NCBI GenBank assembly: GCA_001683825.1
Contig: LXTR01000069.1
Coordinates: 62,001 to 126,000, forward strand
DNA length: 64,000 nt
Direction of reading: 5' to 3'
Origin: Flavobacteriaceae bacterium CP2B
GTDB taxonomy: Bacteria > Bacteroidota > Bacteroidia > Flavobacteriales > Flavobacteriaceae
In this document: piece after piece, positions 24,112 through 32,287 of the stretch
How the letters are laid out: each line of letters begins with the position of its first letter
Position numbering within the stretch: the stretch's first letter is position 1
Translations under genes and position numbers: made by a program
The notes under the pieces: generated by a model
What the model was told of the DNA's origin: nothing
The model's database searches: none
Seen by the model: the letters and a program-made list of their open reading frames with translations, nothing else

Positions 24112-24723
24112 TTAATTAAACGGTTGGCGGATAATGGTTTTCCATTTTTCGGGGGCCGCCCGGCGAATGTCGGACAGGTATATTTCGTGGTGTTTGCCCC
24201 GGAGGCTGCCTCCGTTTTCCTCAATAAAGTTGTGCAACCGCCTAATGACAGGGCCTTCTTCAGAAAATGGCCCGATGTGCAGGACCTGTGCGGCTGTACC
24301 CTCTTCAAAGGCTTCAAACCGCACCCTGGGCAGCGCGGGCAGGGCTTTTTTCCCGGCGACTGCCGCTTTGGCTTCCCGGAACATGGGAGGTGAGATAAAT
24401 TCGGGTTGCATGATCATGGCCGTCCATTGCCACAGTTCTTTTTGCCCCTTTTCAAAGGCGCCCGGCACATCGGCCCACCAGAGGCTTTCTAGGGGCAGTA
24501 CCCCGTAATCTATTTGTAACGGGCCTCTTTTAACCATGAACTTCAGGGTATAGGAAAGGGAAAACAAGGCCTCCACGGCTTGGCCGTAGGCCTTAGAAGT
24601 ATTGGGATCGCCCTTTCCGTCTACCATGAAGAAATTCATCCGGGGGATGTCTACGATCGAGATGTGTTTTGCCGACGCGAGGTAGAGGCTTTTCAGCTGC
24701 TTCCTGAAGTTGATTTTTTCCAT
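24112..24723 (-). CDS. GyrI-like small-molecule-binding protein
   Basis: A 203-residue soluble protein of the GyrI-like (SHS2-type) superfamily. It has the FFMVDGKGDPNTS N-terminal strand-loop and, in the second half, VLHIGPFSEEGPVIRRLHNFI and GKHHEIYLSDIRRAAPEK, typical of the two-repeat binding domain used in transcription factors and stand-alone multidrug-binding proteins. It has no DNA-binding part. It is the last gene of a four-gene minus-strand operon beginning at 25991, starting 10 bp after the phosphatidyltransferase gene. Confidence 0.8.
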   Translation of the reverse strand: MEKINFRKQLKSLYLASAKHISIVDIPRMNFFMVDGKGDPNTSKAYGQAVEALFSLSYTLKFMVKRGPLQIDYGVLPLESLWWADVPGAFEKGQKELWQWTAMIMQPEFISPPMFREAKAAVAGKKALPALPRVRFEAFEEGTAAQVLHIGPFSEEGPVIRRLHNFIEENGGSLRGKHHEIYLSDIRRAAPEKWKTIIRQPFN

Positions 24724-24733
24724 ATCCGGGCTA

Positions 24734-25339
24734 TTATCGTGCTTCTCCTTCCGTAAAGGGAGATACCCTGCGTTTGTCCCTCAGTGCCCAATAGATACCC
24801 TTGACATTCTCTACCCAGTTTTTGTAGAGGAAGATCAGGGTGATTTCTTCCAGGGTTTCCAGGATACTGAGGCCCACCATCAGGTAAAACAGCCAGTAAA
24901 CAGGTTCGAAGAACAACAGCCAGAGGATGAAGACCCCCTGGGTGATGGCTGAAATCTTGGCCAGGTAGGTATGGAAAGCCGTGGCTTTGCCGTACCTGTT
25001 GAAGGCAAGAACCATCTGAAACACGTAGGGCACAAAGGCGATGAGGATGAGGGTCAGGTTTTCACGGATAAAGGCCTCCTCAAAAACCAACAAGCCGATC
25101 AGGGCGACCCCCAGGGTTAACTGGTCCCCCAAGGAATCCAGTTGGGATCCCCTTGCGGTGCTTATTTTTAGGCTTCGTGCAAGCCAGCCATCGATGGCAT
25201 CGGTGGCATAGCTGATGAGCAGGAACCAGGTAAATATCCTGCGTTCGCCAAGTATGATCAGGATAATCAGCAAGGGAAGGGCGAAAACCCTGTACAGGGA
25301 AAACCAGTCGGCAATATTGAGTTTTTTTAGTCCGTTCAT
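24734..25339 (-). CDS. CDP-alcohol phosphatidyltransferase family membrane protein
   Basis: A 201-residue integral membrane protein with about five or six helices. The catalytic CDP-alcohol motif D-G-x2-A-R-x8-G-x3-D-x3-D is complete in DAIDGWLARS...RGSQLDSLGD. It transfers a phosphatidyl group from CDP-diacylglycerol to an alcohol, as in phospholipid synthesis; the alcohol is not readable. The frame is open upstream to 25510 but ATG 25339 opens the first helix. It is third in the operon. Confidence 0.85.
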   Translation of the reverse strand: MNGLKKLNIADWFSLYRVFALPLLIILIILGERRIFTWFLLISYATDAIDGWLARSLKISTARGSQLDSLGDQLTLGVALIGLLVFEEAFIRENLTLILIAFVPYVFQMVLAFNRYGKATAFHTYLAKISAITQGVFILWLLFFEPVYWLFYLMVGLSILETLEEITLIFLYKNWVENVKGIYWALRDKRRVSPFTEGEAR

Positions 25340-25401
25340 GCTATCTATAAGTGCTTTGGAGTACCCGTCGTTGCATTGGTTGCCGAAGGACGTTCTCTTT
25401 T

Positions 25402-25767
25402 TCAGATTTTTACAATGTCTGTAGGGGTTTCCACAAGGATGGTACGGTGCCCACGCAGGGCTATGGGTTGTTTCATGATCTCGGGATGCCTCCGGATCAT
25501 TTTTATCCAATCGTCGGTGGAAAGGTCTGCATGCTGGTAGAGCCTGTTGTAAACGGGATGGTCCTGGTTTACAAGGTCTTTCACTTTCAGGTTCAACCGA
25601 CCGGCCAGTTCCACAATCTGGGTCCCGGTAAGCGGGGTTTTGAGCATGTCAATTTCCTGTACCGGCCACCCTTCTGCCTTGGCATAGGCCAGGGTTTGTT
25701 TGGCCCTTACAGACTTGGAATGAAAGTAAAGGGTAATGAGCCTGTCGGATGTGGCAATTTCGCCCAT
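25402..25767 (-). CDS. ArsC/Spx-like protein without cysteines
   Basis: A 121-residue protein with the ArsC-like thioredoxin fold pattern: a first strand ITLYFHSKSVRAKQTLAYA and a C-terminal HPEIMKQPIALRGHRTILV, close to the RPI and G-R motifs of the family. The whole protein has no cysteine, so it cannot be an arsenate reductase or a redox-sensing Spx. It may be a structural or binding relative. It lies between the 70-residue first gene and the phosphatidyltransferase in the same operon. Confidence 0.75.
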   Translation of the reverse strand: MGEIATSDRLITLYFHSKSVRAKQTLAYAKAEGWPVQEIDMLKTPLTGTQIVELAGRLNLKVKDLVNQDHPVYNRLYQHADLSTDDWIKMIRRHPEIMKQPIALRGHRTILVETPTDIVKI

Positions 25768-25778
25768 GGGTTCTACTT

Positions 25779-25991
25779 TTAAGGTTGAAGGTGTGTTTTT
25801 TTATACTCCAGCAACATTCGCCTTAGTCCATTCCAGTAGGTTGAAAGGGCCTCGATGTCCATATGTGGATGGGCCTCGGCCGGGATGGTCTCCGGAGATT
25901 CATCGAGGAAGCGATAGAGTTCCGGATATTGGCTTTCTATCTTAAAAGTCAGGCGTGTAATGGCTTCCAGTAGTTCTTTTTTGGTCTTCAT
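25779..25991 (-). CDS. Small helical protein, first gene of the operon
   Basis: A 70-residue soluble protein, MKTKKELLEAI at the start, then YPELYRFLDESPETIP and a tail of basic and aromatic residues. I do not recognise the family. The frame is open to 26105, but that extension would overlap the predicted promoter, and ATG 25991 opens the coherent helical part. It is followed by the ArsC-like gene after 11 bp. The predicted leader is about 83 bases. Confidence 0.65.
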   Translation of the reverse strand: MKTKKELLEAITRLTFKIESQYPELYRFLDESPETIPAEAHPHMDIEALSTYWNGLRRMLLEYKKTHLQP

Positions 25992-26078
25992 GAGCGTATA
26001 ATTATAGGCGTCTGGCCATTTTGCCTGCCTTGATAGCAAGGCTCTGACGGGCCGCCCACCGGGCAGGGCGCGATGGCT

Positions 26079-26122
26079 TAAAGGTATGCCAGCCCGACAA
26101 TCCATGAAATGACTACCGTCAT
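26079..26122 (-). promoter_or_regulatory. Operator-promoter 11, four-gene minus operon
   Basis: The operator ATGACTACCGTCAT is at 26109-26122, identical to operator 1. The minus-strand -7 box TACCTTTA is at 26079-26086, with centres 33 bp apart. Confidence 0.83.
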
Positions 26123-26185
26123 TCGCCTTCCCGGTGCCAGGTCCCCTTATGAACAGGAAGGCGGGGTTTGGAGTGCATCAGCGGG

Positions 26186-26206
26186 ACTGCATCCTGGCGA
26201 TGCAGT
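26186..26206. repeat. Perfect inverted repeat in divergent spacer
   Basis: ACTGCATC-N5-GATGCAGT, an 8-bp stem with a 5-base loop, lies midway in the 26123-26290 spacer between two operators. A third TGCATC copy lies just upstream. There is no T-run on either side, so it is not an obvious terminator. Confidence 0.5.
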
Positions 26207-26290
26207 TTGGGGAGCAGATGGTTACAAACCACCGGGCCTTCCGGTTTCCCGGATGATTAAGGCCAGGTAGCCCATAATTGGAAGGGGCGA

Positions 26291-26335
26291 CTGATAAAGG
26301 TCATAGGTTTACAGGGCGAATCATGTGTAATTTAT
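26291..26335 (+). promoter_or_regulatory. Operator-promoter 12, hydrolase-phosphoribosyltransferase
   Basis: The operator CTGATAAAGGTCAT is at 26291-26304 with a -7-like TAATTTAT at 26328-26335. The spacing is 34 bp, one more than in the other sets, and the box is weaker. The predicted start near 26339 falls after ATG 26334, supporting ATG 26436 as the gene start. Confidence 0.65.
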
Positions 26336-26435
26336 GAATATCGAAAAGCGGTATTTGGAAAGGGGATTGCCCATACCTGAAAGGGTTGGGGGCCACATAC
26401 CACCCAACTACCCTTATCACAAAAAACAGGGCCTT

Positions 26436-27089
26436 ATGTTGTACAAGGAAGGAATAAAAACGGTAACGATAGTGCTGGAGGGTGCCACGCTCCACGGACA
26501 TTTATATTGCCCGGACCAGGCCTGTGGGCTGGTCGTTTTCTCTCATGGCAGCGGGAGTAGCCGCTGGAGCCCCAGGAACAACTATGTGGCAGGACAACTG
26601 CATAAAAAGGGTCTGGGAACACTATTGTTTGATTTGTTGACCGAACGTGAAGACCATATTTACGAGACCCGATTTGATATTGATCTTCTCACCCGGCGCT
26701 TGATAAGTACCACGATTTGGCTGGGGCTTCAGCCCGGGACCGCACACCTCCCGTTGGGATATTTCGGGGCAAGCACGGGCGCCGCTTCGGCCCTGAAGGC
26801 CGCCTCGTACTTTGGAGGGCAAATTAAAGCCGTGGTTTCCCGGGGCGGTCGCCCGGATTTGGCGATGGACGCCTTGCCCGCGGTGAGTGCCCCCACTTTG
26901 TTGATCGTCGGCGAATGGGATCACATGGTCATCGAACTCAATGAAAAAGCCTATGAAGCCATGCGCTGTAAACGTAAATTGGAGATTATTCCCGAGGCGT
27001 CCCACTTATTTGAGGAACCCGGGAAACTCGAAGCGGTAGCCGACCTATCGGCCCGGTGGTTTATGAAATGGCTTCCACTTAAAGATTAG
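26436..27089 (+). CDS. Dienelactone-hydrolase-like alpha/beta hydrolase
   Basis: A 217-residue hydrolase. VVFSHGSGSSR marks the oxyanion region, and GYFGASTGAA holds the nucleophile in a G-A-S-T-G elbow. ASHLF supplies the late His, and the acid is probably in the VGEWDHMV loop. The family is usually paired with a phosphoribosyltransferase, as here (27094, 4 bp downstream). An upstream ATG at 26334 in the same frame would add 34 residues with no family match and precede the predicted transcript start. Substrate unknown. Confidence 0.82.
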   Translation: MLYKEGIKTVTIVLEGATLHGHLYCPDQACGLVVFSHGSGSSRWSPRNNYVAGQLHKKGLGTLLFDLLTEREDHIYETRFDIDLLTRRLISTTIWLGLQPGTAHLPLGYFGASTGAASALKAASYFGGQIKAVVSRGGRPDLAMDALPAVSAPTLLIVGEWDHMVIELNEKAYEAMRCKRKLEIIPEASHLFEEPGKLEAVADLSARWFMKWLPLKD

Positions 27090-27093
27090 TACT

Positions 27094-27723
27094 ATGCGAT
27101 ATTTGAACAGAAAAGAAGCCGGTTCCCGGTTGGCAGAAGCCCTGAGGCAATACCGGGGCCAAGAGGTGGTGGTGCTGGCCGTTCCCCGTGGGGGTTTGCC
27201 CGTGGGGGCAATGGTTGCCAAGGCCCTGGGGGCACCCCTGGACGTCGCCCTGTCCAAGAAAATAGGGCACCCGTCTAATCCGGAATACGCGATTGGGGCG
27301 GTCAGCCTGACCGATAGGGTAATAACCGACGCGACCGGTATTTCGGAGAGCTATATCAAGCAACAAATACAGCGCATACGGGAGCAATTACGCCGGCGCT
27401 ATGAGGCGTACCACAAAGAGCGGCCTGAGGTTCCGTTAAAAGATAAGGTAGTCATCCTGGTAGACGATGGCATGGCCACCGGGAATACCCTCCTGGTACT
27501 GACCAAACTGGTTTTGGAACAAGGCCCTAAAAAGATTGTGGTTGCGGTCCCGGTAGCGGCTCCATCAGCCCTGGATACTTTTAAACGCCAGCCCCATATT
27601 GGGGAGGTGGTCTGTTTGCAAAGCCCTGAAGATTTCCAGGCCGTGGGCCAGTATTATGTGCACTTCTACCAGGTTTCTGATGACGAGGCCATACAGTGGC
27701 TCAAGGAAAGCACTTTGAGTTAA
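27094..27723 (+). CDS. Phosphoribosyltransferase-domain protein
   Basis: A 209-residue type I phosphoribosyltransferase-fold protein. The PRPP loop is VILVDDGMATGNTL (two acidic residues then G-x-A-T-G), and the N-terminal part has VLAVPRGGLPVG, the standard start of this subgroup. Family members are often fused or adjacent to the hydrolase upstream. The base substrate is not known, and some members may not be true transferases. It converges with rtcB, whose stop is 11 bp away. Confidence 0.85.
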   Translation: MRYLNRKEAGSRLAEALRQYRGQEVVVLAVPRGGLPVGAMVAKALGAPLDVALSKKIGHPSNPEYAIGAVSLTDRVITDATGISESYIKQQIQRIREQLRRRYEAYHKERPEVPLKDKVVILVDDGMATGNTLLVLTKLVLEQGPKKIVVAVPVAAPSALDTFKRQPHIGEVVCLQSPEDFQAVGQYYVHFYQVSDDEAIQWLKESTLS

Positions 27724-27733
27724 AGGCGGCCCG

Positions 27734-29185
27734 CTATCCTTTGATCACGGCTACAGGACGCAGCCTGGCCACCTTTTTGGCAATGCCCGAGGCCGCGACC
27801 ACATCCACGACCATTTCCACATCTTTATAGGCGACAGGGGCTTCTTCGGCGATCCCCTTGTAGGAACCTGCTTCGATGAATACGCCTTCTTCCCTCAGTT
27901 TTTCTTTTAATACAGGTGCATTGACCTGTTTTTTTGCGGCGGTGCGGGATAAACGCCTGCCGGCGCCATGGCAGCAGGAACCAAAGGTACGGTCGTAACT
28001 ATTTTCTGTACCCGCGAGGACATAGGAATGGGTTCCCATACTCCCGGGGATGAGGATGGGCTGCCCCGCTGCCTGATAGCGATCGGGAAGTTCGGGATGG
28101 CCCGGCCCAAATGCCCGGGTGGCCCCTTTGCGATGTACAATCACCTTCCGGGCCTCTCCTTCCAGCACATAGGTTTCAATTTTGGCCATGTTATGCGCCA
28201 CGTCATATAGCAATTGCAGTTTACCTCCTGCATCGCCAAAGCAGTTTTCCCAGGCTTTCTGGGCTTCCCAGGCTATGATTTGCCTGTTGCACCAGGCGTA
28301 ATTGGCCGCAGCGCACATGGCTTTGTAATAGTCCTGCCCTTCTACAGAATCAAAAGGTACACAGGCAAGTTCACGGTCGGGCAGTTTGATCCCATAGGTG
28401 GGCATGGCCGTCATCATACGGCGGATATTGTCGGTCGCGACCTGGTGCCCCAGCCTACGCGAACCTGTATGGATCAGGATCACTACCTGTTGCTCACTGA
28501 GCCCAAAGGCCCTGGCGATTTCCCGGTCAAATAGCCGTTCCACATAATCTACTTCCACAAAATGGTTGCCCGAGCCAATGGTTCCCAGTTGGTCGGATCC
28601 CCTTTTCTTGGCGTTTTCCGATACCTTGGCCGGGTCGGCATCCGCGAGCTTCCCATGGCTTTCAATATAGTCCAGGTCTTCCCTGGTCCCATAGCCCCTC
28701 GCGACGGCCCACTCGGCCCCTTCCCGCAAGACGGCGTCTACTTCTTCTACGGACAGCCGGATGTTTCCACCTTTGCCCATGCCTGAGGGGATTTGGGCGT
28801 AGAGCTCCTTGGAAAGGGCCTCCAGGTGTTCCCTGATATCCTTGAGAGCAAGCGTTGAAACCATCAGCCGGACCCCGCAGTTGATATCGTACCCGATCCC
28901 GCCCGGGGAGATCACCCCGCCCGGGTATTCGGTGGCGGCAACCCCCCCGATGGGGAAGCCATAGCCCTCGTGGGCATCGGGCATAACCAGGGCCGCTTTT
29001 TGTATGCCGGGTAGGGTGGCCACATTTACCAGTTGATTCAGGGAGCGGTCGCCCACAATGGCATCGAGCAAGGGCTCCGAACTAAGCACGCGCGCGGGCA
29101 CGCGCATGTCCTCCCTGAAGGTGACCGGTATTTCCCAGAAGGAATGGGGCAATGGGGTAAGATGCGATTTCTGTACTTTCTTCAT
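27734..29185 (-). CDS. rtcB: RNA-splicing ligase RtcB
   Basis: A 483-residue RtcB. Metal ligands are in GYDINCGVR (Asp and Cys), GSGNHF and HTGSRRLGHQ; HRKGATRAFGPGHPE and CCHGAGRRLSR carry the GTP-binding and guanylylated-His region. It joins RNA 2',3'-cyclic phosphate ends to 5'-hydroxyl ends using GTP and Mn2+. The archease gene lies just upstream with a 2-bp gap, so the two are co-translated partners. They repair RNA cut by toxins or stress. No regulon operator is seen; the promoter is of the TTTG/-7 type. Confidence 0.95.
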   Translation of the reverse strand: MKKVQKSHLTPLPHSFWEIPVTFREDMRVPARVLSSEPLLDAIVGDRSLNQLVNVATLPGIQKAALVMPDAHEGYGFPIGGVAATEYPGGVISPGGIGYDINCGVRLMVSTLALKDIREHLEALSKELYAQIPSGMGKGGNIRLSVEEVDAVLREGAEWAVARGYGTREDLDYIESHGKLADADPAKVSENAKKRGSDQLGTIGSGNHFVEVDYVERLFDREIARAFGLSEQQVVILIHTGSRRLGHQVATDNIRRMMTAMPTYGIKLPDRELACVPFDSVEGQDYYKAMCAAANYAWCNRQIIAWEAQKAWENCFGDAGGKLQLLYDVAHNMAKIETYVLEGEARKVIVHRKGATRAFGPGHPELPDRYQAAGQPILIPGSMGTHSYVLAGTENSYDRTFGSCCHGAGRRLSRTAAKKQVNAPVLKEKLREEGVFIEAGSYKGIAEEAPVAYKDVEMVVDVVAASGIAKKVARLRPVAVIKG

Positions 29186-29187
29186 GT

Positions 29188-29601
29188 TTAAATATCAAAT
29201 ATGATGCTGGTTACCCAGTGGTTTCCTTTGTTTCGGGAAATATGCGCCCCATGGTAGGTGACCGCTTTGATCTCTTCGTCCAGCCCCCCAGCTTCCTGCC
29301 CGTAGACATGCACATCCATACGGTCTTCCGACAGGCTATTGAATACTGCCTTGCAGAATACCGCTTTTTCTGTATAGGTGCGTGTCAGCACCTCCGACAA
29401 AAAATCGATGAGCAGACAGGTGGTATCCGGTGCAGTCAACGCGAAATGACATTCCCGGGGCAAGGCATCCGTGCCCTCGCAAAACCCCTCCTTAAGCAGC
29501 CCGGCCATGCCGCGAAGGGCCCCTTCGAAAAGGGCTGCCTGCGAAGGTGCTTCGACACGCATGACTACATCCGCCGTATGCGGGAGGTATTCAATTTTCA
29601 T
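29188..29601 (-). CDS. Archease, RtcB activator
   Basis: A 137-residue archease with the family's N-terminal PHTADVVMRV, the central LIDFLSEVLTRTY and C-terminal AVTYHGAHI with the acidic metal-binding residues of the fold. It helps RtcB turn over with GTP. The frame is open to 29718, but ATG 29601 matches family N-termini (IEYLPHTAD). The predicted leader of about 80 bases holds a strong hairpin at 29645-29669. Confidence 0.9.
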   Translation of the reverse strand: MKIEYLPHTADVVMRVEAPSQAALFEGALRGMAGLLKEGFCEGTDALPRECHFALTAPDTTCLLIDFLSEVLTRTYTEKAVFCKAVFNSLSEDRMDVHVYGQEAGGLDEEIKAVTYHGAHISRNKGNHWVTSIIFDI

Positions 29602-29644
29602 AATGGCTTGGTTCGTTACTACCTTACCCATAGAAAACGGATAT

Positions 29645-29669
29645 GCGCAGGGCCGTTGGCGCCCTGCGC
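29645..29669 (-). repeat. Strong hairpin in the archease-rtcB leader
   Basis: GCGCAGGGC pairs with GCCCTGCGC (9 bp, 7-base loop) between the predicted transcript start and archease ATG 29601. No T-run follows on the minus strand, so it looks like a leader structure rather than a terminator of the upstream protease gene. Confidence 0.55.
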
Positions 29670-29685
29670 GGGTAGGGTACTTCCC

Positions 29686-29719
29686 ATAAAGTACGAAATC
29701 GATTTCAGATTCCCTCAAA
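29686..29719 (-). promoter_or_regulatory. Ordinary-type promoter for archease-rtcB
   Basis: Read on the minus strand: TTTG (29716-29719), 22 bp, then TACTTTAT (29686-29693). This is the usual Bacteroidota -33/-7 layout without the regulon operator. The predicted start is near 29682. Confidence 0.5.
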
Positions 29720-29737
29720 GTAAGCGCCGTAAACGGT

Positions 29738-30829
29738 TTAGAACTCCAAATGCGACTGGAGCACGATAAATTCGTTCAGGTTGGTCATATCGATGGCCCC
29801 TTCGAGCATGCCATCGGGGCTGGTGACAGGGTAAAAATGCGATTTCCCGCTTTCGACCAGCCGGAGTACATCCTTTAAGGGTGCCTGGCTGCTGATCGTT
29901 TTGAATTCAGTGTCCATAAAATCCCTGACCAAGGCATTTTTCTTTCCCGAATTATTGAGGATATTCTCGTGGCTGAGGATCCCCAGGGCTTTGCCATTCG
30001 CACTCACCACGAAGTCTTTCTCCGTACCCGAAAGCAGCAGGTCGCGTACCTTCTGCATCGAATCTTCGGGGTGCAGGCGGGTGATATTGGTAAGCATGGC
30101 CTCCCGTACCTTGTGCCCTTTTAAAAGGGCGGTGTGCTGCACCATTTTGTTCTCCCCATAAGCGCCAATAAATACAAAGAGGGCGATGAAGACCAGGAAT
30201 ATATTCACAAACAAGCCGAGCAGAAGAAAGATCATGGCGATGAACTGCCCGATGGCGGCTGCGATACTGGTTGCCTTTACACGGTCTGTATACATAGCCA
30301 GTACGGCCCTGAGTACCCGCCCCCCATCCATAGGGAAGGCCGGGATCATATTAAACACTACCAAGCCCGCGTTGGCCAGGAAAAGGTAAAACAGGAAATT
30401 GCTCACAGAGAGTTCGTTGAGTTCCTCCAGCATTTCCACCAGGGGGAGTTGGAGCACACTCTGTACCGGGACCAGGAAGAAAAGCAAGAGGGCGATCACC
30501 ACGTTGACCAACGGGCCCGCTATGGCCACCAGGAATTCCTGATAGGGTTCTTCGGGGATCTTTTCCAGGCTGGCTACCCCGCCAATGGGGAGAAGTGTAA
30601 TCTTTTTGGTACTCACCCCAAACCTTTTTGCCATAAGGGCATGCCCGAGTTCGTGCAATACCACGCAGGTAAAAATGACCAGGATGAAGGCAGCGTTGAA
30701 AAGGATAGAGGAGAGGGTACCTCCCTGTTCCAATTCGATAAAAACAACCCATACGAAGATCAGGAGGAACGTCCAATGAATTTTGATATCGATTTCTGAG
30801 ACTTTGCCCAGGCTAACAGAACCTTTCAT
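29738..30829 (-). CDS. Site-2 protease family metalloprotease with CBS pair
   Basis: A 363-residue membrane protease. HELGHAL gives the HExxH zinc motif within a membrane helix, and [15 protein letters not shown] gives the NxxPxxxxDGG third-ligand motif. After four to six helices comes a C-terminal pair of CBS domains (about 230-363), which bind adenine nucleotides in other proteins. It cuts substrates inside the membrane. ATG 30829 is chosen because the frame upstream (to 30898) overlaps the neighbouring coding end. It is transcribed from an ordinary promoter and probably not part of the regulon. Confidence 0.9.
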   Translation of the reverse strand: MKGSVSLGKVSEIDIKIHWTFLLIFVWVVFIELEQGGTLSSILFNAAFILVIFTCVVLHELGHALMAKRFGVSTKKITLLPIGGVASLEKIPEEPYQEFLVAIAGPLVNVVIALLLFFLVPVQSVLQLPLVEMLEELNELSVSNFLFYLFLANAGLVVFNMIPAFPMDGGRVLRAVLAMYTDRVKATSIAAAIGQFIAMIFLLLGLFVNIFLVFIALFVFIGAYGENKMVQHTALLKGHKVREAMLTNITRLHPEDSMQKVRDLLLSGTEKDFVVSANGKALGILSHENILNNSGKKNALVRDFMDTEFKTISSQAPLKDVLRLVESGKSHFYPVTSPDGMLEGAIDMTNLNEFIVLQSHLEF

Positions 30830-30834
30830 ATGTA

Positions 30835-30867
30835 AAAATATAGTAGCGAATAGGGTTTCATAACAAA
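30835..30867 (-). promoter_or_regulatory. Ordinary-type promoter for the site-2 protease
   Basis: Read on the minus strand: TTTG (30864-30867), 21 bp, TATATTTT (30835-30842). The start codon follows almost at once. It serves as an internal contrast to the operator-type promoters. Confidence 0.55.
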
Positions 30868-30878
30868 CTCCGGGCCCA

Positions 30879-32048
30879 TTAGAACCTGAATACCGCATTC
30901 ATAACGGTATTTTTGGCCGGCATCTCCGCTGCAGGCAGGAAGTACACCTTGCCTCCCTGCAGGAAGGTATTCATCGCTGCCAGGTCTGTCAGCGACGTAT
31001 TGCCAACTTTCTTTCGGATATCCAGTTGCACCCGTTGTTGTTCCTTGTCGTAGGTACCGTACAAGGCCTCGTCCCGGTTAATATACAGGGTATCTACTTT
31101 CCCGTTCACCACTGCCGGAATAATTTCGTCCAGGGCCAGCGAAGCCTTTGAAGTATGCTGGCTATCCTGGTACTGTTGTCTTTTTAGTTCCCGGTCCTTT
31201 TCAAAATGGGGGCGTATCAATTCCCAGGACGCCTCGTGGCGCTGCTGGGGTGTTTTGAATTCGGGATCCCCGCCAAGGTTTTTTTCATACAGGGCAGGAT
31301 AGGGATTGACCTTCCTGTACAGCGCGGCGAGTTCATCCACGCAGGAAAGCAGTAGCGGGGCTTCGGCGTCGGCAATCCGTTTTACTACCCCTTCATGGAT
31401 TTGCCTGAGGTAGTTGACCATTTCTTTTTTATCATCGTCTTTCCCGCTGCCATGCCCGTGAAAGATACTGCCCTGGGTACCCCTGCCCGAGTGGAACTGC
31501 AGGTTTTTTTGCTCGAAATCATGCCCGACAGCGTCCTCAAGCTGCACAGGCGTATCTTTTTCGAGTTGGAGGTCCCGGAATTCGAAGCGCGACGCCTCGA
31601 AGAGTTTTACATAATCCCGGCTGAGCTCCAGCAGGTAGTACCGCCCGTCATTGTGGTAGAGGGGGAGGAGGGGCGAGAGCAGGAAATGCCGGTCGACATA
31701 CGTCCGCTGTTCAACCGCAAAGGGGATGGTAAAATACTCCATGTCCGCGTCAGGACTCAGAAAAATAACCAGGCCTTCAGAAGGATTCCGCCATAGCTGC
31801 ACCTCGTTCAGGAGTTGCCTGGCGGGTTCGAGGAGTTTGGTAACCTGTTCGGCACTTACTTCCCAGTCCGCAAGCTCTGTTGCGGCCTGCTTAAGGCATT
31901 GCTTCAGCCTTCCCTGGGCAAGGTGCCTGTTTTGTTCCTTTCCTTTGATGTCCATGGGAAGGTACATGGTAACGGCATGCGGATGGCGAAGTTCCGCAAG
32001 TCTTACAAATTCTTCTTGCGCCAGTGGATGTGAGCTGGTGGGAGTCAT
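30879..32048 (-). CDS. Bacterial archaeo-eukaryotic release-factor-like protein (baeRF family)
   Basis: A 389-residue soluble protein. Its pattern fits the baeRF families: an N-terminal alpha-beta domain with VTMYLPMD, then [51 protein letters not shown], and a C-terminal half with [25 protein letters not shown] cut by the L7Ae-like fold. Known and proposed members are ribosome-associated peptide-release or stress proteins. ATG 32048 is supported by the operator-promoter just upstream; the frame extends to 32171 through the operator. It diverges from ppsA. Confidence 0.78.
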   Translation of the reverse strand: MTPTSSHPLAQEEFVRLAELRHPHAVTMYLPMDIKGKEQNRHLAQGRLKQCLKQAATELADWEVSAEQVTKLLEPARQLLNEVQLWRNPSEGLVIFLSPDADMEYFTIPFAVEQRTYVDRHFLLSPLLPLYHNDGRYYLLELSRDYVKLFEASRFEFRDLQLEKDTPVQLEDAVGHDFEQKNLQFHSGRGTQGSIFHGHGSGKDDDKKEMVNYLRQIHEGVVKRIADAEAPLLLSCVDELAALYRKVNPYPALYEKNLGGDPEFKTPQQRHEASWELIRPHFEKDRELKRQQYQDSQHTSKASLALDEIIPAVVNGKVDTLYINRDEALYGTYDKEQQRVQLDIRKKVGNTSLTDLAAMNTFLQGGKVYFLPAAEMPAKNTVMNAVFRF

Positions 32049-32064
32049 AATGGTGATATTTTTG

Positions 32065-32108
32065 ACAAAGTAGGAAAATTGGCCCCCGGTATCAATGATT
32101 CCTATCAT
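32065..32108 (-). promoter_or_regulatory. Operator-promoter 13, baeRF-like gene
   Basis: The operator ATGATTCCTATCAT is at 32095-32108, a perfect A+T-type dyad. The minus-strand -7 box TACTTTGT is at 32065-32072, with centres 33 bp apart. Confidence 0.8.
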
Positions 32109-32218
32109 GTGCAGCACGTTCATCGGGTGAATCCAAACTACGGGATACGGCCCTTTTTCGATTGGTATCAAGGTGGCACTCGAACCTTGGGGAAGCCGAT
32201 AAGCCGGGCAGGTCCGAA

Positions 32219-32262
32219 ATGATTCCCGTCATAGGATGCCTGCCCTTCCGGAATTACTTTTA
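32219..32262 (+). promoter_or_regulatory. Operator-promoter 14, ppsA
   Basis: The operator ATGATTCCCGTCAT is at 32219-32232 and the -7 box TACTTTTA at 32255-32262, with centres 33 bp apart. The predicted start near 32266 precludes the upstream in-frame codon at 32162. Confidence 0.84.
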
Positions 32263-32287
32263 TTACTTACCCTTTATCCGGACGGAA

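Noticed and set aside
25402-25767. Arsenate reductase
   Set aside because: The protein has no cysteine, which is essential for that reaction.
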